From contig JAKIYU010000051.1 of the NCBI GenBank assembly GCA_022708385.1, positions 1-12,573 on the forward strand: a stretch of DNA of 12,573 nt, written 5' to 3'. Both the position numbers and the translations under genes were made by a program. The notes under the pieces are model-generated. The model was not told the origin of the DNA, made no database searches, and saw only the letters and a program-made list of their open reading frames with translations. Below, in pieces: positions 1 to 6,867 of this stretch. Each line of letters opens with the position of its first letter. Positions within the stretch are counted from its first letter, which is position 1. This DNA comes from Bacteroidota bacterium (GTDB taxonomy: Bacteria > Bacteroidota > Bacteroidia > Bacteroidales > PXBB01).

Positions 1-1657
1 CGGATACCGTTATGGTTGAAGTGTCGCTGATGTCCTGCGATAAAGGCTCAATTTCGTTGAAGTACTCCATGATATACCTGCGCATATAGCCCGGCCTGTT
101 CCCTGCAAAACTGCGTAACTGCTCTACATTCGCTTGCCAGCCCGATAGGTCCTGCGGTTTCGACCAGCGGGCAATGTGTTCGGGCATGGCCGTGGCATAG
201 CGCTGTTCAAAGGTGTTTATCCTGTTAACCACGGTATCGCTCCTGAATAAGGTGTTAAGCATATCGGCAAAACGGTTTACAAAATCATTCCTGAAAGTGG
301 GATTCTGCAGCATTTTACGCAACTGCATGGTGGCATAAGGGTAATTGGTATTCCATGAGGGCGGCGATGTAGGCCCATTGGGCGTGGTGGAGAAAACAAG
401 CGTGTTGTGGTCGTAGTTGTTGTAGCTTTCGAGGCCGAAACCAAAGTCCGTGTCAAATATAATCCAGCGCCATAGCCCCCCTATAACCTTTGGGCGCCAG
501 TAATCGCGGTTGTTGCTCGGCCAGTCGATGTTGGCAAAATACAACTGGGCGATGTTATAATCTGTAAAATTACCCAAATCAATCATCCCGTTCATGTAAT
601 CATATCCCGCCTGTGTAGTCATATCGGCCGATTCGAGAAAATTGTACCACTGAAAATAATGGAGGTTATCACCTTCTTTCACTATGCCGTGCTTTTCAAG
701 GTAATCAATATTTTCAGGGTCAGTATTGCCATTGCTGCCGATGTAGTACTTGTCCGTCCGTTCACGCAGGTTGTGTATGCCCCAGAACTCGCCATTGATA
801 AAGACCACCACCGGTAAACCTGCCTGGTAATTCAGTCCGCTGCCCATATCACGCGCCAGTTCCGACATGAACACATCCCTGAACATGGTGCTGGTGTTGT
901 CGTTACCTGAATTGCGAAGCATGAGCGTTTTAAAAGACGCGATGTCCTTGTCGGGAAAAAACGGGTAGTTGAAAAATGTGTCTGCATAAAGCCTTAAAGC
1001 CTTCTGTGGCAGCAGGCGTGTGTCGCCGCCATGTATTCTTACAGTGGCATCAGTAACATAGCTGCGCACACCGGAGGCAGTGAAAAATTCGAAATGGACC
1101 GGCCTTTCCCATAGGGTTCCTGTTTCAAAATAATTGCCTGTATTGTCACTGCCTGTGTAACTGATGCCCGGCACATAAATACCGGTACTGTCGGAAAAGA
1201 GATTGGCCGCTTCTGTAACAAGCGACACAAGCGGTAAGGCATAACGGCTGCTTATCAAACTGTCCACAAAAAAGGTTTGGGTGACAACAACCGATGGTGT
1301 GCTGTTTCCCGAAAAACTCCGTGCTCTGACAACTGTGGCTTTAAAAACCTCAGCCTGGGGGGCTTCGTAAGCCCATGCACCCGTTTGCACAAAATTGGTG
1401 GGAATCACCGACAGCACATTGGTGTCACCTGCACGGCTTTGTATCTGTAAAGGGGATGAATACACCGCTGAACTTCTGTCCGGCACCGATCCGTCGAGGG
1501 TGTAATAAATGGTGTCGCCGGTCTGCGCAGGGCTGAGCACCAGGTTAAAAGGTGACACATTAAACCCTCCCTCATGCGAAAATAAAGGCGGGCTAAGCGT
1601 CTGTGCAGTGCAGACGTAAAAACTGACCACAAAAGATAAAACAAGTATTTGCTTCAT
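1..1657 (-). CDS. Exported CotH-family protein with chitobiase-type N-terminal domain (3' end off the window)
   Basis: This frame is open from the ATG at 1657 to the left window edge, giving 552 residues with no stop. Residues 1-19 read as a signal peptide (MKQILVLSFVVSFYVCTAQ). Residues about 25-75 resemble the chitobiase/hexosaminidase C-terminal fold, with YYTLDGSVPD as the usual core. Residues about 130-480 match the CotH family: RNSGND (248-253), NGEFWGIHNLRE (288-299), NIDWPSNNRDYW (376-387) and FDTDFGFG (401-408). The Asp residues in the last two blocks sit where the family places catalytic or metal-binding acids. CotH of Bacillus is an atypical protein kinase for spore coat proteins. 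Bacteroidota homologues are exported and their substrates are unknown, so kinase activity here is inference. A T9SS tail may lie beyond the edge. The start is 8 bases after the nucleotidyltransferase stop, so read-through from that gene is possible, but base composition is clearly more G+C-rich here. Confidence 0.9.
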   Translation of the reverse strand, partial: MKQILVLSFVVSFYVCTAQTLSPPLFSHEGGFNVSPFNLVLSPAQTGDTIYYTLDGSVPDRSSAVYSSPLQIQSRAGDTNVLSVIPTNFVQTGAWAYEAPQAEVFKATVVRARSFSGNSTPSVVVTQTFFVDSLISSRYALPLVSLVTEAANLFSDSTGIYVPGISYTGSDNTGNYFETGTLWERPVHFEFFTASGVRSYVTDATVRIHGGDTRLLPQKALRLYADTFFNYPFFPDKDIASFKTLMLRNSGNDNTSTMFRDVFMSELARDMGSGLNYQAGLPVVVFINGEFWGIHNLRERTDKYYIGSNGNTDPENIDYLEKHGIVKEGDNLHYFQWYNFLESADMTTQAGYDYMNGMIDLGNFTDYNIAQLYFANIDWPSNNRDYWRPKVIGGLWRWIIFDTDFGFGLESYNNYDHNTLVFSTTPNGPTSPPSWNTNYPYATMQLRKMLQNPTFRNDFVNRFADMLNTLFRSDTVVNRINTFEQRYATAMPEHIARWSKPQDLSGWQANVEQLRSFAGNRPGYMRRYIMEYFNEIEPLSQDISDTSTITVS

Positions 1658-1664
1658 GAAAAAA

Positions 1665-2351
1665 TTAATATGCATTTGCTTTTAATATCTTCAATATCCT
1701 TTCATACCTATTCATTTGATTTTCATAAAATAAATTGCATAGAATGGCCTCCTGTAGTTTTTCACTTTTCAAAATATCCAAAAATACATTTTTAAAATAT
1801 TCCCGAAGCACTAAAGGTGAACTCTTAATTATTTCCTCAATGTTAAATGTGTAATTGAGTAAATAAACAATATCTTCGAAATCGTGACTTGTTCTCGGGT
1901 CATTACCACTTCTGTCGTAGAAAGCAGCGAATTTTGAGGCAAGATAAAATGGTAATGGTAAGATATAAACAGGAATGCTGTCAATATCAACCGATTGCTT
2001 TAATGAAAAGCCCTCTTCAAACCATTTATTAGCTGGAGCCCAACCAATTGGCTTTGTTCCCATAACATCCACTAAAATTTCATCCAAACGAAATCGGCAA
2101 ATGACATTATCTCTGCTGTTTTGCTTAAAACCTCTTTTTAAAAGCTTTATTCTTAATTTTTCAAGCTCTCCTAAAGATTTGATTTCTAAGCTTATATCAA
2201 CATCTTTGGTCGGTCGCACATCTTCTGCTGAGGGGTCATCAATGTACATACTCACTACAGCGCCGCCCACAAAAACAACCTGTTTATTTATATCTCCAAG
2301 CGCATGTGCAACCTTCTTAACAGCCATTCTGTTTATGATAGTATTTTTCAT
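1665..2351 (-). CDS. Nucleotidyltransferase of the AbiEii/AbiGii toxin type
   Basis: This 228-residue protein shows the polymerase-beta-type nucleotidyltransferase signature: FVGGAVVSMY (27-36) with the double glycine that binds nucleotide, then RPTKDVDIS (46-54) with the paired metal-binding Asp50 and Asp52, and a third candidate acid, Asp95, in LVDVM. The C-terminal half carries ASKFAAFYDRSGNDPRTSHD (138-157) and DFEDIVYLL, the Lys and Asp pattern seen in AbiEii/AbiGii toxin-like proteins. Such enzymes transfer nucleotides to RNA or proteins, and several are toxins of toxin-antitoxin pairs. Its ATG overlaps the stop codon of the upstream winged-helix gene as ATGA, so translation is probably coupled. 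It is more A+T-rich than that partner. The target cannot be read from the sequence. A plain metabolic or repair nucleotidyltransferase remains possible, but the pairing favours a toxin-like or regulatory role. Confidence 0.82.
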   Translation of the reverse strand: MKNTIINRMAVKKVAHALGDINKQVVFVGGAVVSMYIDDPSAEDVRPTKDVDISLEIKSLGELEKLRIKLLKRGFKQNSRDNVICRFRLDEILVDVMGTKPIGWAPANKWFEEGFSLKQSVDIDSIPVYILPLPFYLASKFAAFYDRSGNDPRTSHDFEDIVYLLNYTFNIEEIIKSSPLVLREYFKNVFLDILKSEKLQEAILCNLFYENQMNRYERILKILKANAY

Positions 2352-2860
2352 AACAGCCTTTTTTTCAATAAATCAACAGCCAATTGCCGTTCCCTTGCTT
2401 TTCCCACCCTGAGTGCATCACAAAGAGCCATTAGTTCATAAAAACCTGCATCTTTAAGACAAGCTTCAGGTAAACGAGGGTGCAGAGGCTCTATGGCCTG
2501 CCCCCGGGCTATCCCTTCGGCATAGGGCCAAACATAAGGCTCATCGCTTACAATCAACTTGTTGAGGGGCGGTGCAGTGTGTGATGTTGGTAAACCACGT
2601 ACCAGTGGACCCGGATGTTGAGGATAAACATAGGGCAATCCGTGTTCGAGGAAACTCAATAAAGCCTGTTTCATGAGCCTTTTTTTGTCTTGTGCCAAGA
2701 GGCCTGCCAGCACAGAACGATTTATACTTTCACTAATCTCCCCTGGGCTTATGAATAATTCAATGGACAAATCCCGCATTAACCAGGGGAGAGTTCCTTT
2801 AGAAGCAATTTTAAGTAAAATAGCCACATCGTGTGGGCGCATTCCATTGTGTTTTTTCAT
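2348..2860 (-). CDS. Winged-helix-type protein, putative regulator or antitoxin of the nucleotidyltransferase
   Basis: This 170-residue cytoplasmic protein has an N-terminal segment (about 8-65) that reads as a MarR-like winged helix: DVAILLKIASKG, then LSIELFISPGEISESINRSV as a likely helix-turn-helix, then LLAQDKKRLMKQALLSFLEHG. The C-terminal half is rich in Gly and Pro, with VYPQHPGPLVRGLPTSHTAPP (98-118) and PYVWPYAEGIARGQAIEPLHP. I recognise this only as a conserved pattern of small regulators next to nucleotidyltransferases, not as a named family. It precedes the nucleotidyltransferase with a four-base ATGA overlap, the usual order of antitoxin then toxin. A perfect palindrome covers the region just upstream of its promoter box, which suggests autoregulation. 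The ATG at 2860 is preferred because it follows the promoter box by a short leader. An in-frame ATG six codons later is the alternative. No strong ribosome site is visible. Confidence 0.75.
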   Translation of the reverse strand: MKKHNGMRPHDVAILLKIASKGTLPWLMRDLSIELFISPGEISESINRSVLAGLLAQDKKRLMKQALLSFLEHGLPYVYPQHPGPLVRGLPTSHTAPPLNKLIVSDEPYVWPYAEGIARGQAIEPLHPRLPEACLKDAGFYELMALCDALRVGKARERQLAVDLLKKRLL

Positions 2861-2881
2861 TTAAACTAAGAATTGATAATA

Positions 2882-2889
2882 CAAATGTA
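2882..2889 (-). promoter_or_regulatory. Bacteroidota -7 box for the winged-helix/nucleotidyltransferase pair
   Basis: Read on the minus strand this is TACATTTG, an exact match to the Bacteroidota TAnnTTTG -7 consensus. It lies 22 bases before the ATG at 2860, which would give a leader of roughly 15 bases. No clean -33 element can be set apart because the adjacent palindrome fills that region, though TTG and TTTG occur within its arms. Confidence 0.5.
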
Positions 2890-2890
2890 T

Positions 2891-2931
2891 AAAATATTTT
2901 CAATTTGCGATTTGCAAATTGAAAATATTTT
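2891..2931. promoter_or_regulatory. Perfect 18-bp-arm palindrome, probable operator
   Basis: The left arm AAAATATTTTCAATTTGC (2891-2908) is exactly repeated in inverse at 2914-2931, around a five-base centre GATTT. It starts one base beyond the promoter box and covers the expected -33 region of the winged-helix gene. Each arm itself contains the ten-base palindrome AAAATATTTT, so there are nested two-fold sites. No U-run follows in a direction that fits a terminator for a neighbouring gene, and the stem is weak in G+C. An operator bound by the encoded winged-helix protein is therefore the best reading, by inference. Confidence 0.55.
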
Positions 2932-2958
2932 TTTATTAACTTAAAACACCACCCCGCT

Positions 2959-3005
2959 CGGCGAAGTCTTGTGTAGTGGCTGTTGTGAGCGGGCAGACTT
3001 CGTCG
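2959..3005. repeat. REP-like hairpin, copy 1
   Basis: Arms CGGCGAAGTCT (2959-2969) and AGACTTCGTCG (2995-3005) pair over 11 positions, with one G-U wobble in RNA, around a 25-base loop beginning TGTGTAGTGGC. Downstream sequence up to about 3050 (TAATT, TTA, CATAATC, AATATG in order) resembles that after the copy at 9261-9292. The repeat unit is therefore larger than the stem. Confidence 0.6.
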
Positions 3006-3072
3006 TAATTTGTTACAGCCAAAAATAACATAATCTTTCAATTTAATATGCTTTGGGTATTTTTTGTTTTTA

Positions 3073-3080
3073 CAAATATA
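3073..3080 (-). promoter_or_regulatory. Promoter-like -7 box inside the composite repeat
   Basis: On the minus strand this reads TATATTTG, matching TAnnTTTG. It faces the winged-helix/nucleotidyltransferase pair, about 210 bases upstream of it, so the repeat could bring in an extra promoter. A convincing -33 element is not evident, so this is a weak call. Confidence 0.25.
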
Positions 3081-3116
3081 AGTATTTTGTTAGTTTGAAA
3101 ACTAAGGTTTAGTGTC

Positions 3117-3161
3117 CGACGAAGTTAGCCATTGCACTTATCTGCCCACAAAACTTCGCCG
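3117..3161. repeat. REP-like hairpin, inverted copy
   Basis: Arms CGACGAAGTT (3117-3126) and AACTTCGCCG (3152-3161) pair at 9 of 10 positions around a 25-base loop. On the minus strand it begins GCTCGGCGAAGTTTTGTG, aligning with copy 1 (GCTCGGCGAAGTCTTGTG). It is thus the same element in the opposite orientation. Confidence 0.55.
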
Positions 3162-3271
3162 AGCAACTTTTTATTTTGAAGACTTAGGCGAGCGGGGAAG
3201 AAATTGCAGAGATTGCCATTCAGGCCAGAAACAGGCAAACAGACGAATCGCTACCGGTAGATTTAAAGAAA

Positions 3272-4654
3272 TTGCGTGAACAGCAACGAGTGATAGTTGG
3301 CATACATGAGGTATACGGGAGAGTATACCATGAGATAGGTTTTGATAAAGTCATTTCCAACCCGAAACGGAAACCGGCCGCAGTAAAGAACCTGTTTCAT
3401 GTTGTCATGGGGCGTATAGCTAATCCTAAAAGCAAGATGGCTACGGTGATGGACTTATCAGAAAATTTTGGTGTAGAACTTTCTCTGCCTTCGGTTTACC
3501 GGATGATGGATCAGATAGACGAAAAAGTCATATCAAACATACAACAGCGAGCCTATCGGACTGCATGTGGTCTTTTCAAGCGGAAGATTCATGTAGTATT
3601 CTATGACTGTACTACGCTTTATTTTGAGTCGTTCACCGAAGATGAGCTAAAAGAAAATGGATACAGCAAAGACATGAAGTTCAATCAGCCACAGGTATTG
3701 CTGGCTCTGCTGGTAACGGAACATGGACTGCCGATAGGTTATGAGGTTTTTCCGGGCTCGCAATACGAAGGGCATACGTTAGAAAAAGCCGTAAAAAAAA
3801 TAGAAGATGATTATCGGATTAGCGATATCGTATTCGTTGCCGACAGTGCCTTATTGAGCGATGACAATTTAAAACTACTGGAACGTCTGGGCAAAAGATA
3901 CATTGTCGGTGCACGGTTAAAAAGCATGTCAAAAAAATATCAGGAGAAGATAATAGATAAAACCGATTACCGCATACTGACAAAACCTGATGATGAAAAT
4001 GAATATTCAATAAAAGAAATGTTGGTCAATAATCGCAGGCTGATTGTAAGCTACAATGAAAAAAATGCAAAGAAAGATGCTCATGACAGGGAAAAATCCA
4101 TTGAACGATTAATCTCCAAACTCAGGAAAAAGAATACGAATCCAGCAAAGCTTATCAGCAACTTTGGTTACAAAAAGTTCTTACAGGTAAAAGGCAATGC
4201 TACTGTTGAAATCAATCAGGAAAAAATCGAGAGGGAAAAACTATGGGACGGAATTCACGGAATCATCACCAATCATCCTAATCTAACACCAGAACAAATC
4301 ATCCGGCAATATCATGGCTTGTGGCAGGTCGAACAATGCTTCAGGTTAAGTAAACATGATCTTAAAATAAGACCGGTCTTTCATTGGACACCACCGAGAA
4401 TTAAAGCCCATATTGCCATTTGCTTTATGGCGCTCACTTGTACCCGCTATCTTCATTACAGAATAAAAACTCAACATACTACTTTATCTGAACAGCAAAT
4501 CCGTCAGAAATTATTGTCGGCACAAATAAGCATTCTCAAACATCAGCAGAGCCGAATACTCTACGGTGTACCTTCGTCAATTAATCCGGATGTAAAGAAA
4601 ATCTATCATCTTATGGGCATGAAAATATCTGATGTGCCTTTTAGAATCAACTAA
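3272..4654 (+). pseudogene. DDE transposase, IS1634/IS4 type, 5'-truncated
   Basis: The RNase-H-like DDE triad is visible: Asp112 in FYDCTTLYFES, Asp191 in FVADSALLSDDNL, and Glu354 in QYHGLWQVEQCFR. The last sits in the Y-x(2)-[RW]-x(3)-E-x(6)-K type signature, with Lys361 and then RPVFHW. An N-terminal region (30-100) precedes the catalytic core, and a long beta-rich insertion (about 200-320) lies between the second Asp and the Glu. The only start in the frame is TTG at 3272, yet coding continues upstream without a start back to a TAG at 3185-3187. The extra residues (GEEIAEIAIQARNRQTDESL...) look like authentic protein. Family members carry several tens more residues at this end, so the gene is cut on the 5' side. 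The stop lies inside the adjoining repeat's terminal inverted repeat. Catalytic residues are intact, so the loss is structural. Confidence 0.8.
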
Positions 4655-4748
4655 TCCACACCTTTCATACAAAGAAAATGTAGTGCCTAAGGCAAAAGGT
4701 ATGCTATTGATTTTAAATAAGTTATGAAATTAAACCGTCGAAGTCGGG
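4655..4748 (+). other. Non-coding right end of the insertion sequence
   Basis: These bases lie between the transposase stop and the M48 remnant and carry no gene. The terminal ACCGTCGAAGTCGGG is the presumed right inverted repeat. Its partner on the left is missing, so the exact IS boundary rests on where M48 coding resumes. Confidence 0.45.
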
Positions 4749-4749
4749 A

Positions 4750-5127
4750 GTGGCGCGGCATGGCAATGAAAGGATGAGTCAGCAATTGCTGGCTACGATG
4801 GGCGGACTTGCCCTTGATATTGCGTTGAGTCAGAAACCCGACGAAACCCATAACCTCTTCATGCTATCGTATGGCATTGGCAGCACCCTTGGCGTACTTG
4901 CTTATTCGAGGCAGCACGAGTATGAAGCCGATAAACTGGGTATGATATTTATGGCCCAGGCCGGTTACGACCTCGAACAGGCCCTCCAGTTCTGGCAACG
5001 CATGTCGCAGATTAATGCACCCAAAATGCCTGAATTCCTGAGCACACACCCCAGCGATGAAAACCGCATAAAACAGATACAGGCCTTCATGCCTCAGGCA
5101 AAGAAATACTATAAACCAAAACAATAA
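4750..5127 (+). pseudogene. M48-family metalloprotease, C-terminal remnant without HExxH
   Basis: The reading begins VARHGNERMSQQLL, the sequence that normally follows HE-x-x-H-A in M48 proteases. The zinc-binding HExxH and everything before it, including signal peptide and N-terminal domain, are absent. The third zinc ligand is present in SRQHEYEADKLGMIFM (about residues 54-69), and the usual ending FLSTHPSDENRIKQIQ is intact. The frame starts at GTG 4750, two bases after the presumed IS end. The in-frame ATG at 4774 is the only methionine start nearby. The missing 5' half is not on the other side of the IS, so a deletion or rearrangement accompanied the insertion. Intact relatives are periplasmic or lipoprotein quality-control peptidases of the BepA/LoiP type. 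This remnant should be catalytically dead. It sits 75 bases before lemA and may once have been co-transcribed with it. Confidence 0.85.
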
Positions 5128-5202
5128 ATTAATACTAAGCATTGACTTTTTGTATAACTTTATCCCCGTTTATTTAATTATTAACCTTTAAAAACAATCA
5201 TT

Positions 5203-5760
5203 ATGATACCTTTTTTAGTAATCGTTGGCGTTATTCTTTTGTGGCTGATGTTTTCGTACAACAGTCTTGTCTCTAAGCGAAATGAAGCCGACAAAGCTTT
5301 TGCCAGCATCGATACCATGGCCAAGAAACGTTATGACCTTATACCCAATCTCGTAGCTACTGTTCAGCAGTATATGCAGCACGAAAGGGCCACCCTTACA
5401 GAAATCACCGAGATGAGGGCTAAGGCTACTTCGGGAAATCTTACCAACGACGAAAAAATAGAACTCGACAGCAAGCTGTCCAAAGCCGTTTCAGGCATTA
5501 TGGTAGCTGTTGAAAACTATCCCGATTTGAAAGCCAGCACCAACTTCATGCAATTGCAGGGCTCCCTTAATGAGGTTGAGGAGCAGCTTTCAGCAGCCCG
5601 CCGTTTTTACAATGCAGCGGTAACCTCTTACAATAACGCCATTCAGATGGTACCCAGCAACATAGTGGCTTCAATGTTTAATTTTAAAACTAAACCCCTT
5701 TTTGTAATTACTGAGCAGGAACGCCAGAATGTGGATGTAAAATCCCTTTTTAAATCATAA
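5203..5760 (+). CDS. lemA: LemA family protein
   Basis: This is a full-length LemA protein of 185 residues. One N-terminal membrane segment (2-18, IPFLVIVGVILLWLMFS) is followed by the family hallmark YNSLVSKRNEADKAFASID, then KKRYDLIPNLVATVQQYMQHE (41-61). The rest is a long helical domain ending in FNFKTKPLFVITEQERQNVDV. The topology is a short outside N-terminus with the helical bundle on one face of the inner membrane. The biochemical role is unknown. LemA genes commonly sit beside DUF3137 and M48 protease genes, and that trio is present here with the protease broken. The gene for the DUF3137 protein starts 11 bases after the stop, so the two are an operon. Upstream, TAACTTTA (about 5155-5162) is one base off the TAnnTTTG box, so a promoter there is possible but weak. 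Confidence 0.93.
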   Translation: MIPFLVIVGVILLWLMFSYNSLVSKRNEADKAFASIDTMAKKRYDLIPNLVATVQQYMQHERATLTEITEMRAKATSGNLTNDEKIELDSKLSKAVSGIMVAVENYPDLKASTNFMQLQGSLNEVEEQLSAARRFYNAAVTSYNNAIQMVPSNIVASMFNFKTKPLFVITEQERQNVDVKSLFKS

Positions 5761-5771
5761 AAACATAACCC

Positions 5772-6719
5772 ATGAAATCATACCAGGAATTTGAACAGTT
5801 TTTCAACAATTCGCTGATGACTGACCTGCTCTTGTTAAATGCCCGGCGCAAAAGGATTGTAAACAGGTTTTTAATAATGTTGTTCTGTTTTTTTGTCCCC
5901 ATTTCGGTGGTATCGGTTATCTTTTCGTTTTACTGGGGCATTGCCATAGCTTTTGTTATTGCCCTGCTGCTTTATTTTCTGTGGGTAAGGGACAAGCATT
6001 TTTATAAGGACTTCAAAAACATGGTCATCAACAGGATTGTTTATTTTATCAGTCCTGACCTGAAGTACGAGCCCCAATCGTCGGTTACCGTGGGTGAATT
6101 TGCCGCCAGCAGGCTGTTTATGACCAATGTGGACAGGTACAAAGGGGATGACCTTGTGTACGGAAAGATAGATAAAACGGAGTTCCGTTTCAGCGAAATA
6201 AAAGCCGAATACAAGAACACCACAACCGACAGCAAGGGCAACACGCGCACCACATGGCATATCCTGTTTAAGGGTTTGTTTTTCATTGCCGATTTTAATA
6301 AAGAATTCAGCGGTTCAACAGTGATATTGCCCAATTCTTTAGGCAAAGGCTTCGGTTACCTGAAGAAACTCATGGGCATTACCCGAAGGGAAAAACTGGT
6401 GCAACTTGAAGATGTGAACTTTACTAAGGAATTTAATGTGTACGGAGACGACCAGATTGAAGCCCGCTATATACTCTCTACAAGCCTTATGGAAAGGATA
6501 CTTGAGTATAAAAATAAAACCAAAAGGAATATCTACTTGTCGTTTGTCAACTCTAAAATGTACCTGGGTATTTCGTATTCAAAGGATTTGTTTGAACCCA
6601 GCTATATCAAATCGCTTATTAACATCAACCTCATACGCACCTATTTTGATGATATGATGCTAGCCATCAGCATTGTTGACGACCTTAACCTGAACCTAAG
6701 AATTTGGACAAAGGAGTAG
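5772..6719 (+). CDS. DUF3137 membrane protein, LemA partner
   Basis: This 315-residue protein has a short cytoplasmic N-terminus and two adjacent membrane segments (about 33-52 and 54-72), then a large soluble domain. Diagnostic DUF3137 stretches are VGEFAASRLF (107-116), YKGDDLVYGKI (123-133), FRFSEIKAEY (138-147) and ILFKGLFFIADFNKEFSGST (164-183). The function is unknown. The family regularly neighbours lemA, which suggests a shared membrane-associated task, possibly surveillance of envelope proteins together with an M48 protease (inference). The gene follows lemA by 11 bases and is intact, although the local protease gene is truncated. It ends before an A+T-rich spacer of 148 bases, after which base composition changes. 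Confidence 0.88.
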   Translation: MKSYQEFEQFFNNSLMTDLLLLNARRKRIVNRFLIMLFCFFVPISVVSVIFSFYWGIAIAFVIALLLYFLWVRDKHFYKDFKNMVINRIVYFISPDLKYEPQSSVTVGEFAASRLFMTNVDRYKGDDLVYGKIDKTEFRFSEIKAEYKNTTTDSKGNTRTTWHILFKGLFFIADFNKEFSGSTVILPNSLGKGFGYLKKLMGITRREKLVQLEDVNFTKEFNVYGDDQIEARYILSTSLMERILEYKNKTKRNIYLSFVNSKMYLGISYSKDLFEPSYIKSLININLIRTYFDDMMLAISIVDDLNLNLRIWTKE

Positions 6720-6845
6720 GAGAGGGGTGTATTTTTAAATTGTAAGTTTAAAAAAAAAGTATTCTATTAAAAAATAGATCAGCGAAAAAGTTTCATTTGA
6801 TGTTTTTATTTAAATGTGCATCAGTGATTTTAATTTAATAAAAAG

Positions 6846-6853
6846 TATTTTTG
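6846..6853 (+). promoter_or_regulatory. Bacteroidota -7 box for the MBOAT operon
   Basis: TATTTTTG matches the TAnnTTTG consensus exactly and lies 14 bases before the ATG at 6868, implying a very short leader. The region is strongly A+T-rich, which raises the chance of a random match. A clear TTTG at -33 was not found. Confidence 0.4.
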
Positions 6854-6867
6854 TGAAAAACTAACAA

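Larger units (their letters stand above)
2952..3197. repeat. Composite repeat: two opposed hairpins inside 19-bp terminal inverted repeats
   Basis: The ends 2952-2970 (CCCCGCTCGGCGAAGTCTT) and 3179-3197 (inverse complement CCCCGCTCGCCTAAGTCTT) match at 17 of 19 positions. Inside lie two related hairpins in opposite orientation, at 2959-3005 and 3117-3161, both built on a CGGCGAAGT / ACTTCGTCG stem with 25-base loops. The layout resembles a BIME (paired REP) or a small MITE. No target-site duplication is seen at the borders. The right end merges directly into the truncated transposase frame. There is no credible gene in this stretch. It was probably spread by a transposase encoded elsewhere, which is inference. 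Confidence 0.6.
3188..4748 (+). mobile_element. Remnant of an IS1634/IS4-type insertion sequence, left end lost
   Basis: The element holds one transposase gene and a 94-base tail ending ...CGTCGAAGTCGGG at 4748. After that the sequence is M48 protease coding. The sharp change from tail to protease frame at 4748/4749 marks the right IS end. No matching inverse CCCGACTT end exists on the left, where the transposase frame stops against the composite repeat at 3185-3197. The left end and start codon region are therefore deleted or replaced, and the copy is unlikely to move by itself. Confidence 0.65.

Noticed and set aside
1039..1644. Two minus-strand reading frames of 67 and 79 codons
   Set aside because: They lie in other frames of the CotH-like gene, whose continuous frame carries the recognisable domains.
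1975..2412. Plus-strand frame of 145 codons
   Set aside because: It is antisense to the nucleotidyltransferase and the end of the winged-helix gene, and shows no domain.
2811..3041. Minus-strand frame of 76 codons starting with TTG
   Set aside because: It runs through the hairpin repeat and the palindrome into the winged-helix gene in another frame. It is a by-product of the repeat.
2952..3197. CRISPR array or attachment site
   Set aside because: The hairpin copies are inverted and diverged, with no regular direct-repeat and spacer pattern and no integrase nearby.
6731..6775. Small inverted repeats (TTTTTAAA...TTTAAAAA and TCTATT...AATAGA) after the DUF3137 gene
   Set aside because: They are A+T-only or very short stems in A+T-rich DNA, without a T tract. 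Chance is sufficient.
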